Source: an uncultured Faecalitalea sp. (lineage in GTDB: Bacteria; Bacillota_I; Bacilli_A; Erysipelotrichales; Erysipelotrichaceae). From it: a stretch of 37,188 nucleotides of DNA. Positions 1 through 7,992 of the stretch are shown here, in pieces. The notes under the pieces were generated by a model. It did no database searches. It had not been told where the DNA came from and worked only from the letters and a program-made list of their open reading frames with translations. Both the position numbers and the translations under genes were made by a program. Every line of letters begins with the position of its first letter. The stretch's first letter is position 1. Location: NCBI GenBank assembly GCA_946408025.1, contig CAMJQJ010000011.1, positions 1-37,188 on the forward strand, in the 5' to 3' direction.

Positions 1-28
1 CTTTCCCTACACGACGCTCTTCCGATCT
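1..28 (+). other. Illumina TruSeq read-1/P5 adapter remnant (technical sequence)
   Basis: CTTTCCCTACACGACGCTCTTCCGATCT is the 3' part of the standard TruSeq universal adapter. Confidence 0.98.
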
Positions 29-268
29 GCCATGAGTGGGTATGTGATTGGATCCATGTTAGGACTGCCTGTTCTGTTTTGTGCTGCATTAGGCTATGGA
101 GCTGTATTTATGAGTGCATCCAATGTTTATTTAACAGGATTAATATTGATTTTAGAATTGTTTGGATTTGATTTTTTAGTACCAGGTTTGATTATGGGAA
201 GTATTTGTTATTTAGTGAATCATACGTGTTCTATATATCCTCTACGATATAAAGAAGAAAATATCTAG
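29..268 (+). CDS. Probable ClC-family chloride channel/antiporter, C-terminal fragment (5' truncated by contig end)
   Basis: Hydrophobic ORF open through the contig start into the adapter; 'GYGAVFMSASNVYLTGLILILELFG' resembles ClC C-terminal transmembrane segments. The Met at 32 is probably internal. Confidence 0.5.
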   Translation, partial: AMSGYVIGSMLGLPVLFCAALGYGAVFMSASNVYLTGLILILELFGFDFLVPGLIMGSICYLVNHTCSIYPLRYKEENI

Positions 269-366
269 ACATCATTATAATGACTTCGAAATACATTTAA
301 ATTTCGTAAATTGTGTCAAATTGACGTAATTAATAGATTAAAAATGTGAAAAAATGTGAAAATTTA

Positions 367-395
367 TTGATTGAATCAACCAATATTGGTATACT
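367..395 (+). promoter_or_regulatory. Putative sigma-A promoter of the mannose-type PTS operon, with two inverted repeats
   Basis: TTGATT (367-372), 17-nt spacer, TATACT (390-395). TTGATTGAATCAA (367-379) and ACCAATATTGGT (379-390) are perfect inverted repeats within it. Confidence 0.6.
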
Positions 396-413
396 TTAAG
401 CAGTTATCAGGAA

Positions 414-427
414 TATAAGCGTTTACA
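414..427 (-). promoter_or_regulatory. Putative CcpA cre site upstream of PTS operon
   Basis: Reverse strand TGTAAACGCTTATA matches TGWAAACGNTNWCA at 13/14 positions; lies just downstream of the putative -10. Confidence 0.5.
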
Positions 428-515
428 ATAATCTCATATAATCATTATGCTTTTTTTGTAAGCTTTTTTCTTGATTCTTCACGCTAGAAAGCAAGAAAGA
501 AAGGACGTAAACAAG

Positions 516-1496
516 ATGGTAGGAATTATCATTGCCAGTCATGGTGAATTCGCAAAGGGTATCTTACAGTCTGGTGAAATGATCTTTGGTAAACAACAGG
601 ATTGTGTAGCCTGCACTTTGATGCCTAGTGAAGGGCCAGAAGACATTAAGGCAAAAATGGAAGCTGCAATTGCTTCTTTCGAAAGCCAAGATGAAGTGTT
701 GTTCCTAGTTGACCTTTGGGGTGGAACACCATTTAATCAGGCGAATGGCTTGATTGCTGGACATGAAGATAAATGGGCAATCGTTACAGGTTTGAATTTA
801 CCCATGTTGATTGAAACATATGCTTCAAGAATGTCTATGGAAAAAGCTCATGAAATCGCTGCTCACATTCTTGAGACAGCAAGAGATGGTGTAAAAGTTC
901 GTCCAGAAGAACTTGAACCAGAAAAACCAGAACCAGTACATACTCAGGTTGAACCACGTGGCGCGATCCCTGAAGGTACGGTATTAGGTGATGGAAAGAT
1001 CAAATACGTATTAGCTCGTATTGACACTCGTTTATTGCACGGACAGGTTGCAACTGCATGGACAAAAGCAGTTTCACCAACTCGTATTATCGTTGTATCT
1101 GATGCAGTAAGTAAAGATGAACTTAGAAAGAGCATGATCGAACAGGCAGCACCTCCAGGAGTTAAGGCAAATGTTGTTCCTATTGATAAGATGATTAAAG
1201 TTGCTAAAGACGTACGCTTTGGTGCAACTAAAGCAATGCTTTTATTTGAAACACCACAAGATGCATTACGTGCAATCGAAGGTGGAGTTGATATTAAAGA
1301 ATTGAACTTAGGTTCTATGGCTCATTCAGCAGGTAAGGTCGTATGTTCTAAAACTGTTGCGATGGACATGGATGATGTTCACACTATTGAAAAGATCCAG
1401 TCTCTTGGAGTTAAATTCGATGTACGTAAAGTTCCATCTGATTCTCCGGAAAAGATTGAAGATCTGTTAAAGAAAGCAAAAAGCGAACTAGCATAA
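516..1496 (+). CDS. manX: PTS mannose/fructose/sorbose-family EIIAB
   Basis: 'MVGIIIASHGEFAKGILQSGEMIFG' EIIA-Man N-terminus, Pro/Glu-rich linker, 'ARIDTRLLHGQVATAW' EIIB domain. ATG at 516 follows a GAAAGGA Shine-Dalgarno; the TTG at 471 is an over-extension. Confidence 0.93.
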   Translation: MVGIIIASHGEFAKGILQSGEMIFGKQQDCVACTLMPSEGPEDIKAKMEAAIASFESQDEVLFLVDLWGGTPFNQANGLIAGHEDKWAIVTGLNLPMLIETYASRMSMEKAHEIAAHILETARDGVKVRPEELEPEKPEPVHTQVEPRGAIPEGTVLGDGKIKYVLARIDTRLLHGQVATAWTKAVSPTRIIVVSDAVSKDELRKSMIEQAAPPGVKANVVPIDKMIKVAKDVRFGATKAMLLFETPQDALRAIEGGVDIKELNLGSMAHSAGKVVCSKTVAMDMDDVHTIEKIQSLGVKFDVRKVPSDSPEKIEDLLKKAKSELA

Positions 1497-1511
1497 TTAG
1501 GAGGAAAATAT

Positions 1512-2318
1512 ATGTCTTTTATTACAATTTTGCTGATCGCTGTCGTTGCCCTTCTTGCTGGTATGGAAGGTGTATTAGATGAATTCCAGTTCCATCAGCC
1601 AATCGTGGCATGTACATTGATCGGTTTAGTAAGTGGATACTTAGAAGAAGGTATCATTCTTGGTGGTTCACTTCAGATGATTGCTCTTGGATGGGCAAAC
1701 GTTGGTGCGGCTATTGCACCGGATGCTGCATTAGCTTCTGTAGCTTCTGCTATCATCATGGTCAAAGGTTTAGGTGGAGCAACAGATGCTCAAACAGTTA
1801 TCGATTCAGCAATCGCTGTTGCAATCCCATTGTCAGTAGCTGGTTTATTCTTAACAATGGTTTGCCGTACATTGGCAATCCCTATCGTTCACTTCATGGA
1901 TGCTGCTGCTGAAAAAGGTAACTTCCGTGGAATCGAAACTTGGCAGATCATCGCAATCTTAATGCAAGGTGTTCGTATTGCAATACCAGCTATAGCATTA
2001 TGTTATATTCCTGCTGAAGCTGTTCAGGCTGCATTGGAAGCAATGCCTGCGTGGTTAGCTGATGGTATGAGCATCGGTGGTGGAATGGTAGCTGCTGTTG
2101 GTTATGCAATGGTTATCAACATGATGGCTACAAAAGAAACTTGGCCATTCTTTGCTTTAGGTTTCGTTGTTGCATGTATCAGCGAGATCACATTGATTGG
2201 TCTTGGTGTAATCGGTGTTGTTATCGCACTTGTATACTTAGGCCTTAAAGAAAGCGGCGGTTCTAATGGAAACACTGGTTCTGGTGATCCATTAGGAGAT
2301 ATCTTAAATGACTACTAG
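1512..2318 (+). CDS. manY: PTS mannose-family EIIC
   Basis: EIIC-Man/Sor features ('GLVSGYLEEGIILGGSLQMIALGWANVGAAIAPD'); RBS AGGAGG; between IIAB and IID. Confidence 0.93.
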   Translation: MSFITILLIAVVALLAGMEGVLDEFQFHQPIVACTLIGLVSGYLEEGIILGGSLQMIALGWANVGAAIAPDAALASVASAIIMVKGLGGATDAQTVIDSAIAVAIPLSVAGLFLTMVCRTLAIPIVHFMDAAAEKGNFRGIETWQIIAILMQGVRIAIPAIALCYIPAEAVQAALEAMPAWLADGMSIGGGMVAAVGYAMVINMMATKETWPFFALGFVVACISEITLIGLGVIGVVIALVYLGLKESGGSNGNTGSGDPLGDILNDY

Positions 2319-2342
2319 GAAACTTGAAGGAGGTAAAACAAA

Positions 2343-3260
2343 ATGGCTGAAAGAATTCAATTAACAAAAAAAGATCGTTTTTCTGTAGCGTTCCGTCATC
2401 AGTTCCTTCAAGGTTCTTGGAACTATGAACGTATGCAGAATGGTGGTTGGTGTTATTCAATGATTCCAGCAATCAAACGTCTTTATCCTAACAAAGAAGA
2501 TCAAATTGCTGCATTGAAACGTCATATGGCATTCTATAACACTCATCCTTATGTATCTGCTCCAGTTGTTGGTGTTACATTGGCATTGGAAGAAGATAAG
2601 GCAAATGGTGCTCCAATTGATGATGAAGCTATCCAGGGTGTTAAAGTTGGTATGATGGGTCCGTTGGCTGGTGTTGGTGACCCTGCATTCTGGTTTACAT
2701 TGAGACCTATTTTAGGGGCAATGGGTGCTTCTCTAGCGTTATCAGGAAGTATTATGGGACCTATCTTGTTCTTTGTAGCCTGGAACGTTATTCGTTTCGC
2801 ATTTATCTGGTATACTCAGGAATTTGGTTATAAAGTTGGTACAGAAATCACGAAAGACTTATCTGGTGGTTTGTTAGGAAAAATCACTTCTGGTGCAAGT
2901 ATTCTTGGTATGTTCATCATTGGTGGATTGGTTCAGCGTTGGGTTAGTATTTCATTTACTCCAGTTGTATCTAGTGTTGAACAGGCTACTGGTGCTTACA
3001 TTGATTGGTCTAAGATTTCTAGTGATGCAGAAGGTATCAAATCTGCTTTGGAACAGTATGATTCTTTAGGATCAGCTGGTCTTAACCAGATTAAAGAAAC
3101 TACATTACAGGCTAACTTAGATCAATTGATTCCGGGTTTAGCTGCTCTATTATTAACATTGCTATGCTGCTGGTTATTGAAGAAAAAAGTTTCTCCAATT
3201 GTTATCATCATCGCATTGTTCATCGTTGGTATCTTGGCTCACTTAGCAGGTATCATGTAA
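2343..3260 (+). CDS. manZ: PTS mannose-family EIID
   Basis: 'QGSWNYERMQNGGWCYSMIPAIKRLY' and 'GVKVGMMGPLAGVGDPAFWFTLRPI' are typical of EIID. Confidence 0.94.
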   Translation: MAERIQLTKKDRFSVAFRHQFLQGSWNYERMQNGGWCYSMIPAIKRLYPNKEDQIAALKRHMAFYNTHPYVSAPVVGVTLALEEDKANGAPIDDEAIQGVKVGMMGPLAGVGDPAFWFTLRPILGAMGASLALSGSIMGPILFFVAWNVIRFAFIWYTQEFGYKVGTEITKDLSGGLLGKITSGASILGMFIIGGLVQRWVSISFTPVVSSVEQATGAYIDWSKISSDAEGIKSALEQYDSLGSAGLNQIKETTLQANLDQLIPGLAALLLTLLCCWLLKKKVSPIVIIIALFIVGILAHLAGIM

Positions 3261-3283
3261 TAATCTTTGGACTAAAGTCTTTT

Positions 3284-3309
3284 AGGCCGGGTATCCCGGC
3301 CTTTTTTTT
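3284..3309 (+). terminator. Intrinsic terminator after EIID, upstream of DUF956
   Basis: GGCCGGGTATCCCGGCC followed by TTTTTTTT. Confidence 0.85.
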
Positions 3310-3322
3310 AAAGGAGGAAACC

Positions 3323-3694
3323 ATGACTCAGTCGCAAAATACGAAAGTTGATTTTACGATCCATGCAACTTCGATGCTTGGATTAACAGCCTATGGAAAT
3401 ATCATGATTGGTGATAAAGCATTTGAGTTCTATAATGAAAAAAACGTTCAGGATTTTATTCAGATTCCTTGGACAGAAATTGATCGTGTTGAAGCAAGTG
3501 TTCTTTTTAACAAGAAAATTTCACGTTTTGTGATATTCACCAAAGAGGGAATGCATTTTACATTCTCTACGCGAGATAATATTAAGACGTTAAAGAAAGT
3601 AAAAAAATACGTTCCCGAAGACAGAATGTTTCGCTCCTTAAGCTTTTTCGATGTCACCAAAAAAGGCTTAAAAAGACTGTTTTGTATTAAATAA
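3323..3694 (+). CDS. DUF956 family protein (ManO-like)
   Basis: AAGGAGG RBS then ATG at 3323; 'VDFTIHATSMLGLTAYGNIMIGDKAFEFYN..IQIPWTEIDRVEASV' is DUF956-like; position after EIID is typical. Confidence 0.85.
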   Translation: MTQSQNTKVDFTIHATSMLGLTAYGNIMIGDKAFEFYNEKNVQDFIQIPWTEIDRVEASVLFNKKISRFVIFTKEGMHFTFSTRDNIKTLKKVKKYVPEDRMFRSLSFFDVTKKGLKRLFCIK

Positions 3695-3719
3695 CTTGCA
3701 GATTTTTGCAAGTTTTTTT
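3692..3719 (+). terminator. Intrinsic terminator after DUF956
   Basis: AACTTGCA-GATTT-TTGCAAGTT followed by TTTTTT. Confidence 0.8.
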
Positions 3720-3732
3720 ATTATGTTTATGT

Positions 3733-3748
3733 AGATACTTAAGTATCT
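3733..3748. promoter_or_regulatory. Perfect 16-bp palindrome, candidate operator
   Basis: AGATACTTAAGTATCT is its own reverse complement; 72 bp upstream of the ATG at 3821; no T-tract follows. Confidence 0.4.
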
Positions 3749-3820
3749 TAACAAATTTAACCAAAATGAGTGATTTTTTTGAAAAAATGAGTATAATAAC
3801 ATATTTAGTGGGGTGTATGT

Positions 3821-6748
3821 ATGACATATAAAATTGGTTTTGATATAGGTAGCACAACAATAAAAGCTGTTGTACTCGATGAAAATCAACAAATTTGTTA
3901 TAAAAGCTACGAAAGACATAAGGCACAGGTGCGCCAAAAAGCTTTGGAAAAAATTAAAGAACTAGAAAGATATACGAAAGAACCATTTCAGTTTGCAATC
4001 AGCGGTTCAGGGGCTTTAGGTTTATGTGATGATGGCAAACTTCCATTTGTTCAGGAAGTATTTGCTAGTGCGACGGCTATTCGTAAATATTATCCAGATA
4101 CAGATTGCGCAATAGAATTAGGTGGAGAAGATGCAAAAATCTTATTCTTTAAAGGTTCTATTGAACAACGTATGAACTCAACATGTGCAGGTGGAACCGG
4201 TGCATTTATTGATCAAATGGCTAGTTTATTGGATATTGATCTTGAAACGATGAATGAAGTTAGCTTGAAACATGACAAGATTTATCCAATCGCATCTAGA
4301 TGTGGAGTTTTTGCTAAAACGGATGTACAACCTTTGATCAATCAAGGTGTCAGCAAATCGAATTTAAGTGCTAGTATCTTTCAAGCAGTTGTAGATCAAA
4401 CGATTACATCTTTAGCTCAGGGAAGAAATATTGAAGGGAATGTTTTGTTTTTAGGAGGTCCTTTGTATTTCTTGTCTGGTCTAAGAGATCGTTTCCAGGA
4501 AACTTTAAAACTTGCAGATGACCAAATCACTTGTCCGGATACCGCAATTAACTTTGTAGCTTTAGGTACTGCTTTATGTGCGGATAAGATATTTACAAGA
4601 GACGAACTTGTTTCTATACTTGAAGATCTTTTAAACGCACCAGCCAATACAGAAAGTACAAAACCTTTGTTTGAAGATGAAGAGGACTATGAGATATTTA
4701 AAACTCGTCATCATCAAAGTGATGCAAAATATTCAGATTTAAGCTCTTATACAGGTAAAGCTTATCTTGGTGTGGATTCAGGATCGACGACGACAAAACT
4801 TGTTTTGTTAAATGAAAATCATGAAATACTGTATGAATCTTATACATCCAATAAAGGCGATCCTTTAGCGGTCGTTAGAGCGGATTTAATGAAGATATAT
4901 GAAACAAATCCGAATATTCGTATCTATGGATCATATGCAACAGGGTATGGAGAAGAGTTGATGCGCCATGCCTTTCACTTAGATGGAGGAATCGTTGAGA
5001 CAATTGCGCATTATACGGCAGCCTGCTTGTTTAACCCGGAGGTGGATTATATTCTGGATATTGGTGGTCAAGATATCAAATGTTTTAAGATCCGAGATGG
5101 AAGAATTGATGATATCGTATTGAATGAAGCATGCAGTAGTGGTTGCGGCTCATTTATAGAAACATTTGCCAAATCCTTAGGATATGATGTAGAAACCTTT
5201 GCTCAATTGGGATTAAAATCAAAAAATCCAGTTGAATTAGGAACAAGATGTACCGTATTTATGAATTCGGGTGTAAAACAGGCTCAAAAAAATGGCGCGA
5301 CTATCGAAGATATTTCTGCCGGATTGTGTAAATCCGTTGTAAAAAATGCTTTATATAAAGTAATTCGTGCGAAGAATAAAAAAGATATTGGAGAACATAT
5401 CGTTGTTCAAGGTGGAACTTTCCAAAACGATGCAGTTTTACGATCTTTTGAACAAGAACTTGGTCTAGAAGTAATACGTCCTAGCATTGCACATTTAATG
5501 GGAGCATTTGGAGCTGCATTATACGCTCAAAAGCTTCATCGCACACGTAGTTCAATCTTAAATTATGAGGAATTAAAGAATTTCACACATAAATCGGTAT
5601 CTACAACTTGTCAAGGTTGTACCAATCATTGTGCATTGACAATCAATACTTTCTCTGATGGTAGTCGTCTGGTTGCTGGAAATAAGTGTGAAAAGATGAT
5701 CATTCATGACCAGAAAGAAAAACTGGAAATTCCAGATCTTTTCAAAGAGAAGGACACCATGATGCAAAAGGTTCAAAAGAACGTTTCTCATGACAAGAAG
5801 ATAGGGATGCCTTTAGTATTGAATAATTATGATTTGTTGCCATTTTGGACAAATTTTTTTGATTCCTTAGGATTTGAAGTTGTATGGAGCACACCAAGTA
5901 CATTGGATATGTATCATGATGGTCAGCACACAATTCCAAGTGATACGGCTTGTTTTCCGGCAAAATTAGTACATGGTCATATCAAACAACTTGTAGATCG
6001 AAAACTGCCTTTAATTTTTTATCCTTGTATGACTTATAACTTAGATGAGAATCAGTCGGATAATCATTATAACTGCCCTTTGGTTGCATATTATCCAGAG
6101 GTAATTTCAGCTAATATGGAATTGAATGATACAAAATTCTTATATCCATTTTTAAGCTTTGATAATGAAAAGAACTTTGTTGAAAAGATAACCAAAGCTT
6201 TTGAATCTGTAGATATTCACTTCAATAAGAATGATGTCAAAATTGCCTTTAGAACGGCCATGAATAAATATCGTGATTTCCATGAAGAGCTGGTTCAAAA
6301 ACATGTTGATGCGATAAAATTTGCTCGCAAGCATAATTTACAAATAGCTGTGCTGTGTGGCCGTCCATATCATTTAGATCCATTGGTAAATCATCAGATA
6401 AATCAACTTTTGACAACGCTTGGTTTTGTAGTAGTCAGTGAAGAAAGTGTTCCTAGGCAACCAACTCATAAAGTAAATGTCTTAAATCAATGGACATATC
6501 ATGCAAGGTTATATCAAGCTGCACATTATGTATGTGAAAATCCAGATATGAATTTGATTCAACTTGTAAGCTTTGGTTGTGGAATTGATGCGATTACGAC
6601 CGACGAAGTAAAGTCAATTCTGAAAGAAGGTAATAAATTCTATACACAAATCAAAATTGATGAAATAGATAACCAGGGTGCAGTAAAGATTCGTTTACGT
6701 TCTTTACAGTCGGCACTTGCACAAAATAAAGGGGGTCAACATGGATAG
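3821..6748 (+). CDS. Acyl-CoA dehydratase activase-related protein: two tandem BcrAD/BadFG (HgdC-like) ASKHA domains plus a C-terminal DUF2229-like region
   Basis: Two P-loop-like repeats (GFDIGSTTIKAVVLDE; GVDSGSTTTKLVLLNE), each with GG-D signature and Cys motifs (TCAGGTGAFIDQ/RCGVF; ACSSGCGSFIET/RCTVF), then TTCQGCTNHCAL...NKCEK and a long C-terminal domain. Confidence 0.88.
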   Translation: MTYKIGFDIGSTTIKAVVLDENQQICYKSYERHKAQVRQKALEKIKELERYTKEPFQFAISGSGALGLCDDGKLPFVQEVFASATAIRKYYPDTDCAIELGGEDAKILFFKGSIEQRMNSTCAGGTGAFIDQMASLLDIDLETMNEVSLKHDKIYPIASRCGVFAKTDVQPLINQGVSKSNLSASIFQAVVDQTITSLAQGRNIEGNVLFLGGPLYFLSGLRDRFQETLKLADDQITCPDTAINFVALGTALCADKIFTRDELVSILEDLLNAPANTESTKPLFEDEEDYEIFKTRHHQSDAKYSDLSSYTGKAYLGVDSGSTTTKLVLLNENHEILYESYTSNKGDPLAVVRADLMKIYETNPNIRIYGSYATGYGEELMRHAFHLDGGIVETIAHYTAACLFNPEVDYILDIGGQDIKCFKIRDGRIDDIVLNEACSSGCGSFIETFAKSLGYDVETFAQLGLKSKNPVELGTRCTVFMNSGVKQAQKNGATIEDISAGLCKSVVKNALYKVIRAKNKKDIGEHIVVQGGTFQNDAVLRSFEQELGLEVIRPSIAHLMGAFGAALYAQKLHRTRSSILNYEELKNFTHKSVSTTCQGCTNHCALTINTFSDGSRLVAGNKCEKMIIHDQKEKLEIPDLFKEKDTMMQKVQKNVSHDKKIGMPLVLNNYDLLPFWTNFFDSLGFEVVWSTPSTLDMYHDGQHTIPSDTACFPAKLVHGHIKQLVDRKLPLIFYPCMTYNLDENQSDNHYNCPLVAYYPEVISANMELNDTKFLYPFLSFDNEKNFVEKITKAFESVDIHFNKNDVKIAFRTAMNKYRDFHEELVQKHVDAIKFARKHNLQIAVLCGRPYHLDPLVNHQINQLLTTLGFVVVSEESVPRQPTHKVNVLNQWTYHARLYQAAHYVCENPDMNLIQLVSFGCGIDAITTDEVKSILKEGNKFYTQIKIDEIDNQGAVKIRLRSLQSALAQNKGGQHG

Positions 6749-7991
6749 TTCATATGCTAGTTTTACTGCAGAAATGAAAGAAACCAGTACGATTCTGGTG
6801 CCTTCAATGTTACCGATTCATTTTCGCTTATTCACACCAATCTTTGCGAAAAACGGGTATAAAGTTGAAGTGTTAAACAATATGCAGGATTCGGTAAAAG
6901 AAGAGGGATTAAGTCATGTTCATAACGATACTTGTTATCCAGCTTTGTTAGTCATTGGTCAATTTATCGATGCTTTAAAAAGTGGCAAATATGATCTTGA
7001 TCATGTAGCTTTAGTGATCACACAGACAGCTGGAGGCTGTCGTGCCAGCAATTATCTTCCTTTGTTAAGAAAAGCACTTGCAATGGAAGGATGGCAGCAT
7101 ATACCTTGTCTTTCTGTAAATTTTTCAGGTCTTGAAAAGGACAGCGCTTTTAAATTTACGCCAGCTTTAATCATGGAAGTACTTTATGCTGTGTTATATG
7201 GAGATGCATTGATGTGGTTAGAAAATCAAGTAAAACCATATGAAAAGATCAAAGGTCAAACTGACCAGGTCATAGATGATATCTTGAATGATTTGGTTGA
7301 TTATTTTAATAATAACCAATATCGTAAATCAAAACAGATTTATAAATATATAATTCAGCGTTTTAAAAATATACCAAGATATGATGAGAAAAAGATTCGT
7401 ATTGGTATTGTTGGAGAAATTTATATGAAATATTCTCCTCTAGGAAATCAAAATCTAGTCGATTACTTAATTAATGAAGGATTTGAACCTGTATTATCTG
7501 GTGTTATGGATTTTGGTTTGTATTGTATTGAAAATAATTTGATTGATCATGAATATTACAATCGAAACACTATCAGCCACCCTTTATTTTCCATGGCAAA
7601 GAGCATTATTATGCATATGCAGAAGCAGTTCATCGATGCAATCGACAAAGATGGAACATTCATTGCTCCAGATGATTTTAGCGAAGTAATTGAAAATGGA
7701 AAGGGCTTTATCGATAAAGGGGTCAAAATGGGTGAAGGTTGGTTGTTAACAAGTGAAGTGGTCTCTTTGATCAAGTCTGGAGTTAGTAATGTCATTTCTG
7801 CTCAGCCATTTGGCTGCCTTCCAAATCATATTGTTGCCAAAGGCATGGTTCGTCGTATCAAAGAAAAATATCCTCAAGCTAACATTGTAGCAATTGATTA
7901 TGATCCTAGTGCTTCTAAAGTAAATCAGGAAAATCGTATTCGTCTGATGTTGGCAAACGCAAAACTCGCTGAGCAGATGAAAGAAGGTTAG
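6741..7991 (+). CDS. 2-hydroxyacyl-CoA dehydratase D-component-like protein
   Basis: 'HNDTCYPALLVIGQFIDAL..ALVITQTAGGCRASNYLPLLRKAL' and 'GEIYMKYSPLGNQNLVDYLINEGFEPV' resemble the HGD-D family. ATG at 6741 after AAAGGGGG, overlapping the upstream ORF by 8 nt. Confidence 0.82.
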   Translation: MDSSYASFTAEMKETSTILVPSMLPIHFRLFTPIFAKNGYKVEVLNNMQDSVKEEGLSHVHNDTCYPALLVIGQFIDALKSGKYDLDHVALVITQTAGGCRASNYLPLLRKALAMEGWQHIPCLSVNFSGLEKDSAFKFTPALIMEVLYAVLYGDALMWLENQVKPYEKIKGQTDQVIDDILNDLVDYFNNNQYRKSKQIYKYIIQRFKNIPRYDEKKIRIGIVGEIYMKYSPLGNQNLVDYLINEGFEPVLSGVMDFGLYCIENNLIDHEYYNRNTISHPLFSMAKSIIMHMQKQFIDAIDKDGTFIAPDDFSEVIENGKGFIDKGVKMGEGWLLTSEVVSLIKSGVSNVISAQPFGCLPNHIVAKGMVRRIKEKYPQANIVAIDYDPSASKVNQENRIRLMLANAKLAEQMKEG

Positions 7992-7992
7992 T

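Noticed and set aside
286-312. CGAAAT...ATTTCG hairpin after the ClC-like fragment as terminator
   Set aside because: Short AT stem and no T-tract.
471-515. N-terminal extension of EIIAB (MILHARKQERKDVNK)
   Set aside because: TTG start without an RBS; ATG at 516 has a Shine-Dalgarno and begins exactly at the EIIA-Man N-terminus.
1610-1912. 100-aa Cys/Trp-rich ORF in another frame of EIIC
   Set aside because: Fully inside a well-supported CDS; composition is typical of an out-of-frame translation.
3164-3322. N-terminal extension of the DUF956 ORF back into the EIID gene
   Set aside because: Crosses a strong terminator; the real start at 3323 has AAGGAGG.
3668-3937. Two overlapping minus-strand ORFs (89 and 79 aa) opposite the start of the activase gene
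   Set aside because: Low-complexity, two frames of the same AT-rich region, overlap the terminator and palindrome; no RBS evident.
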